Below, piece by piece: positions 63,868 through 64,000 of a stretch of 64,000 nucleotides of DNA. The notes below the pieces were generated by a model. It was not told the origin of the DNA. It saw only the letters and a program-made list of their open reading frames with translations, and searched no databases. Made by a program: the position numbers and the translations under genes. Origin of the DNA: Linnemannia hyalina (taxonomy: Eukaryota; Mortierellomycota; Mortierellomycetes; Mortierellales; Mortierellaceae); NCBI GenBank assembly GCA_019671135.1, contig JAHRHY010000010.1, forward strand, positions 2,150,926-2,214,925, in the 5' to 3' direction. Within the stretch, counting starts at the first letter, position 1. Each line of letters starts with the position of its first letter.

Positions 63868-64000
63868 CTGAATTAAACAGACCCCTCTCTTTGTTTCGTT
63901 ATTCATTTTCCATACCTACCTAAGTATCACAATCCCGGTTAGTATTTTCCAACATTGTTACAAAACTCCAGACCCCTACACAATTTCGACTTCACGGTAG

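Larger units (their letters stand above)
63358..64000 (+). mobile_element. Start of another GCGGCC-ended element (extends beyond the window)
   Basis: GCGGCCCCTTCATGTG (63358-63373) is the same 16-bp terminus as the 495-bp units and is preceded by ATA, a target triplet seen for copies B and E. The following sequence is unlike the units. It contains four 20-bp tandem repeats, a T5AA motif near 63530 and an LTR-like stretch near the end. The right end is not in the window, so the element's extent is open. Confidence 0.5.

Overview
The window looks like a transposon-saturated region of a fungal nuclear genome, probably an early-diverging (Mucoromycota-type) fungus. This is inferred from chromodomain Ty3/gypsy elements, a fungal Helitron, a Mutator-like transposase with 82- and 95-nt GT..AG introns, a Tc1 element, PIF/Harbinger-type transposases and 28-residue leucine-rich repeats. 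I see no rRNA, tRNA or CRISPR array and almost no host genes. The best host candidate is a GC-rich gene for a secreted cysteine-rich protein (52156-52902, minus strand).

Layout. 1-2013: fragments of an unusual transposon family (a 495-bp repeat unit, the C-terminus of a 'Rep-like' protein and the C-terminus of a DDE transposase). 2050-3002: truncated gypsy-0. 3003-17018: chromovirus gypsy-1, interrupted by a 7,797-bp element (TE-1, 6446-14242) and by a 495-bp unit. 17019-25148: Rep-like and transposase fragments, more 495-bp units, and a 5'-truncated Mutator-like gene. 25149-37361: chromovirus gypsy-2 with its 5-bp target duplication, holding a 5,820-bp element (TE-2, 27850-33669). 37463-51446: a very large inverted repeat centred near 44236, made of Helitron sequence plus part of TE-2 on both arms. 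51495-52902: an LRR gene fragment and the secreted protein gene. 54286-61506: a Tc1 element split by gypsy-3 (55161-60762). 61737-64000: a broken PIF/Harbinger transposase, a possible solo LTR, and the start of another element with the same termini as the 495-bp units.

The most interesting content is the TE-1/TE-2 family. Its members share GGAGGCC or GCGGCC termini, 3-bp target duplications (provable here because removing each insertion restores a retrotransposon reading frame), a DDE transposase with conserved D-D-E residues, and end modules that are themselves complete small elements. They also carry cargo genes: a 550-residue protein with features loosely like rolling-circle replication initiators, a 753-residue zinc-motif and acidic-repeat protein, and small upstream ORFs. 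A TTTTTAAAAA-like motif recurs at the borders of these genes. TE-1 has perfect 2,186-bp inverted termini, each ending in a 451-bp hairpin and containing seven 133-bp repeats.

Sequence quality is a concern between 37.8 and 50.7 kb and in gypsy-3. Many single-base deletions, a 17-G run and the near-perfect giant palindrome point to possible consensus or assembly errors, so breaks called there may not be biological.
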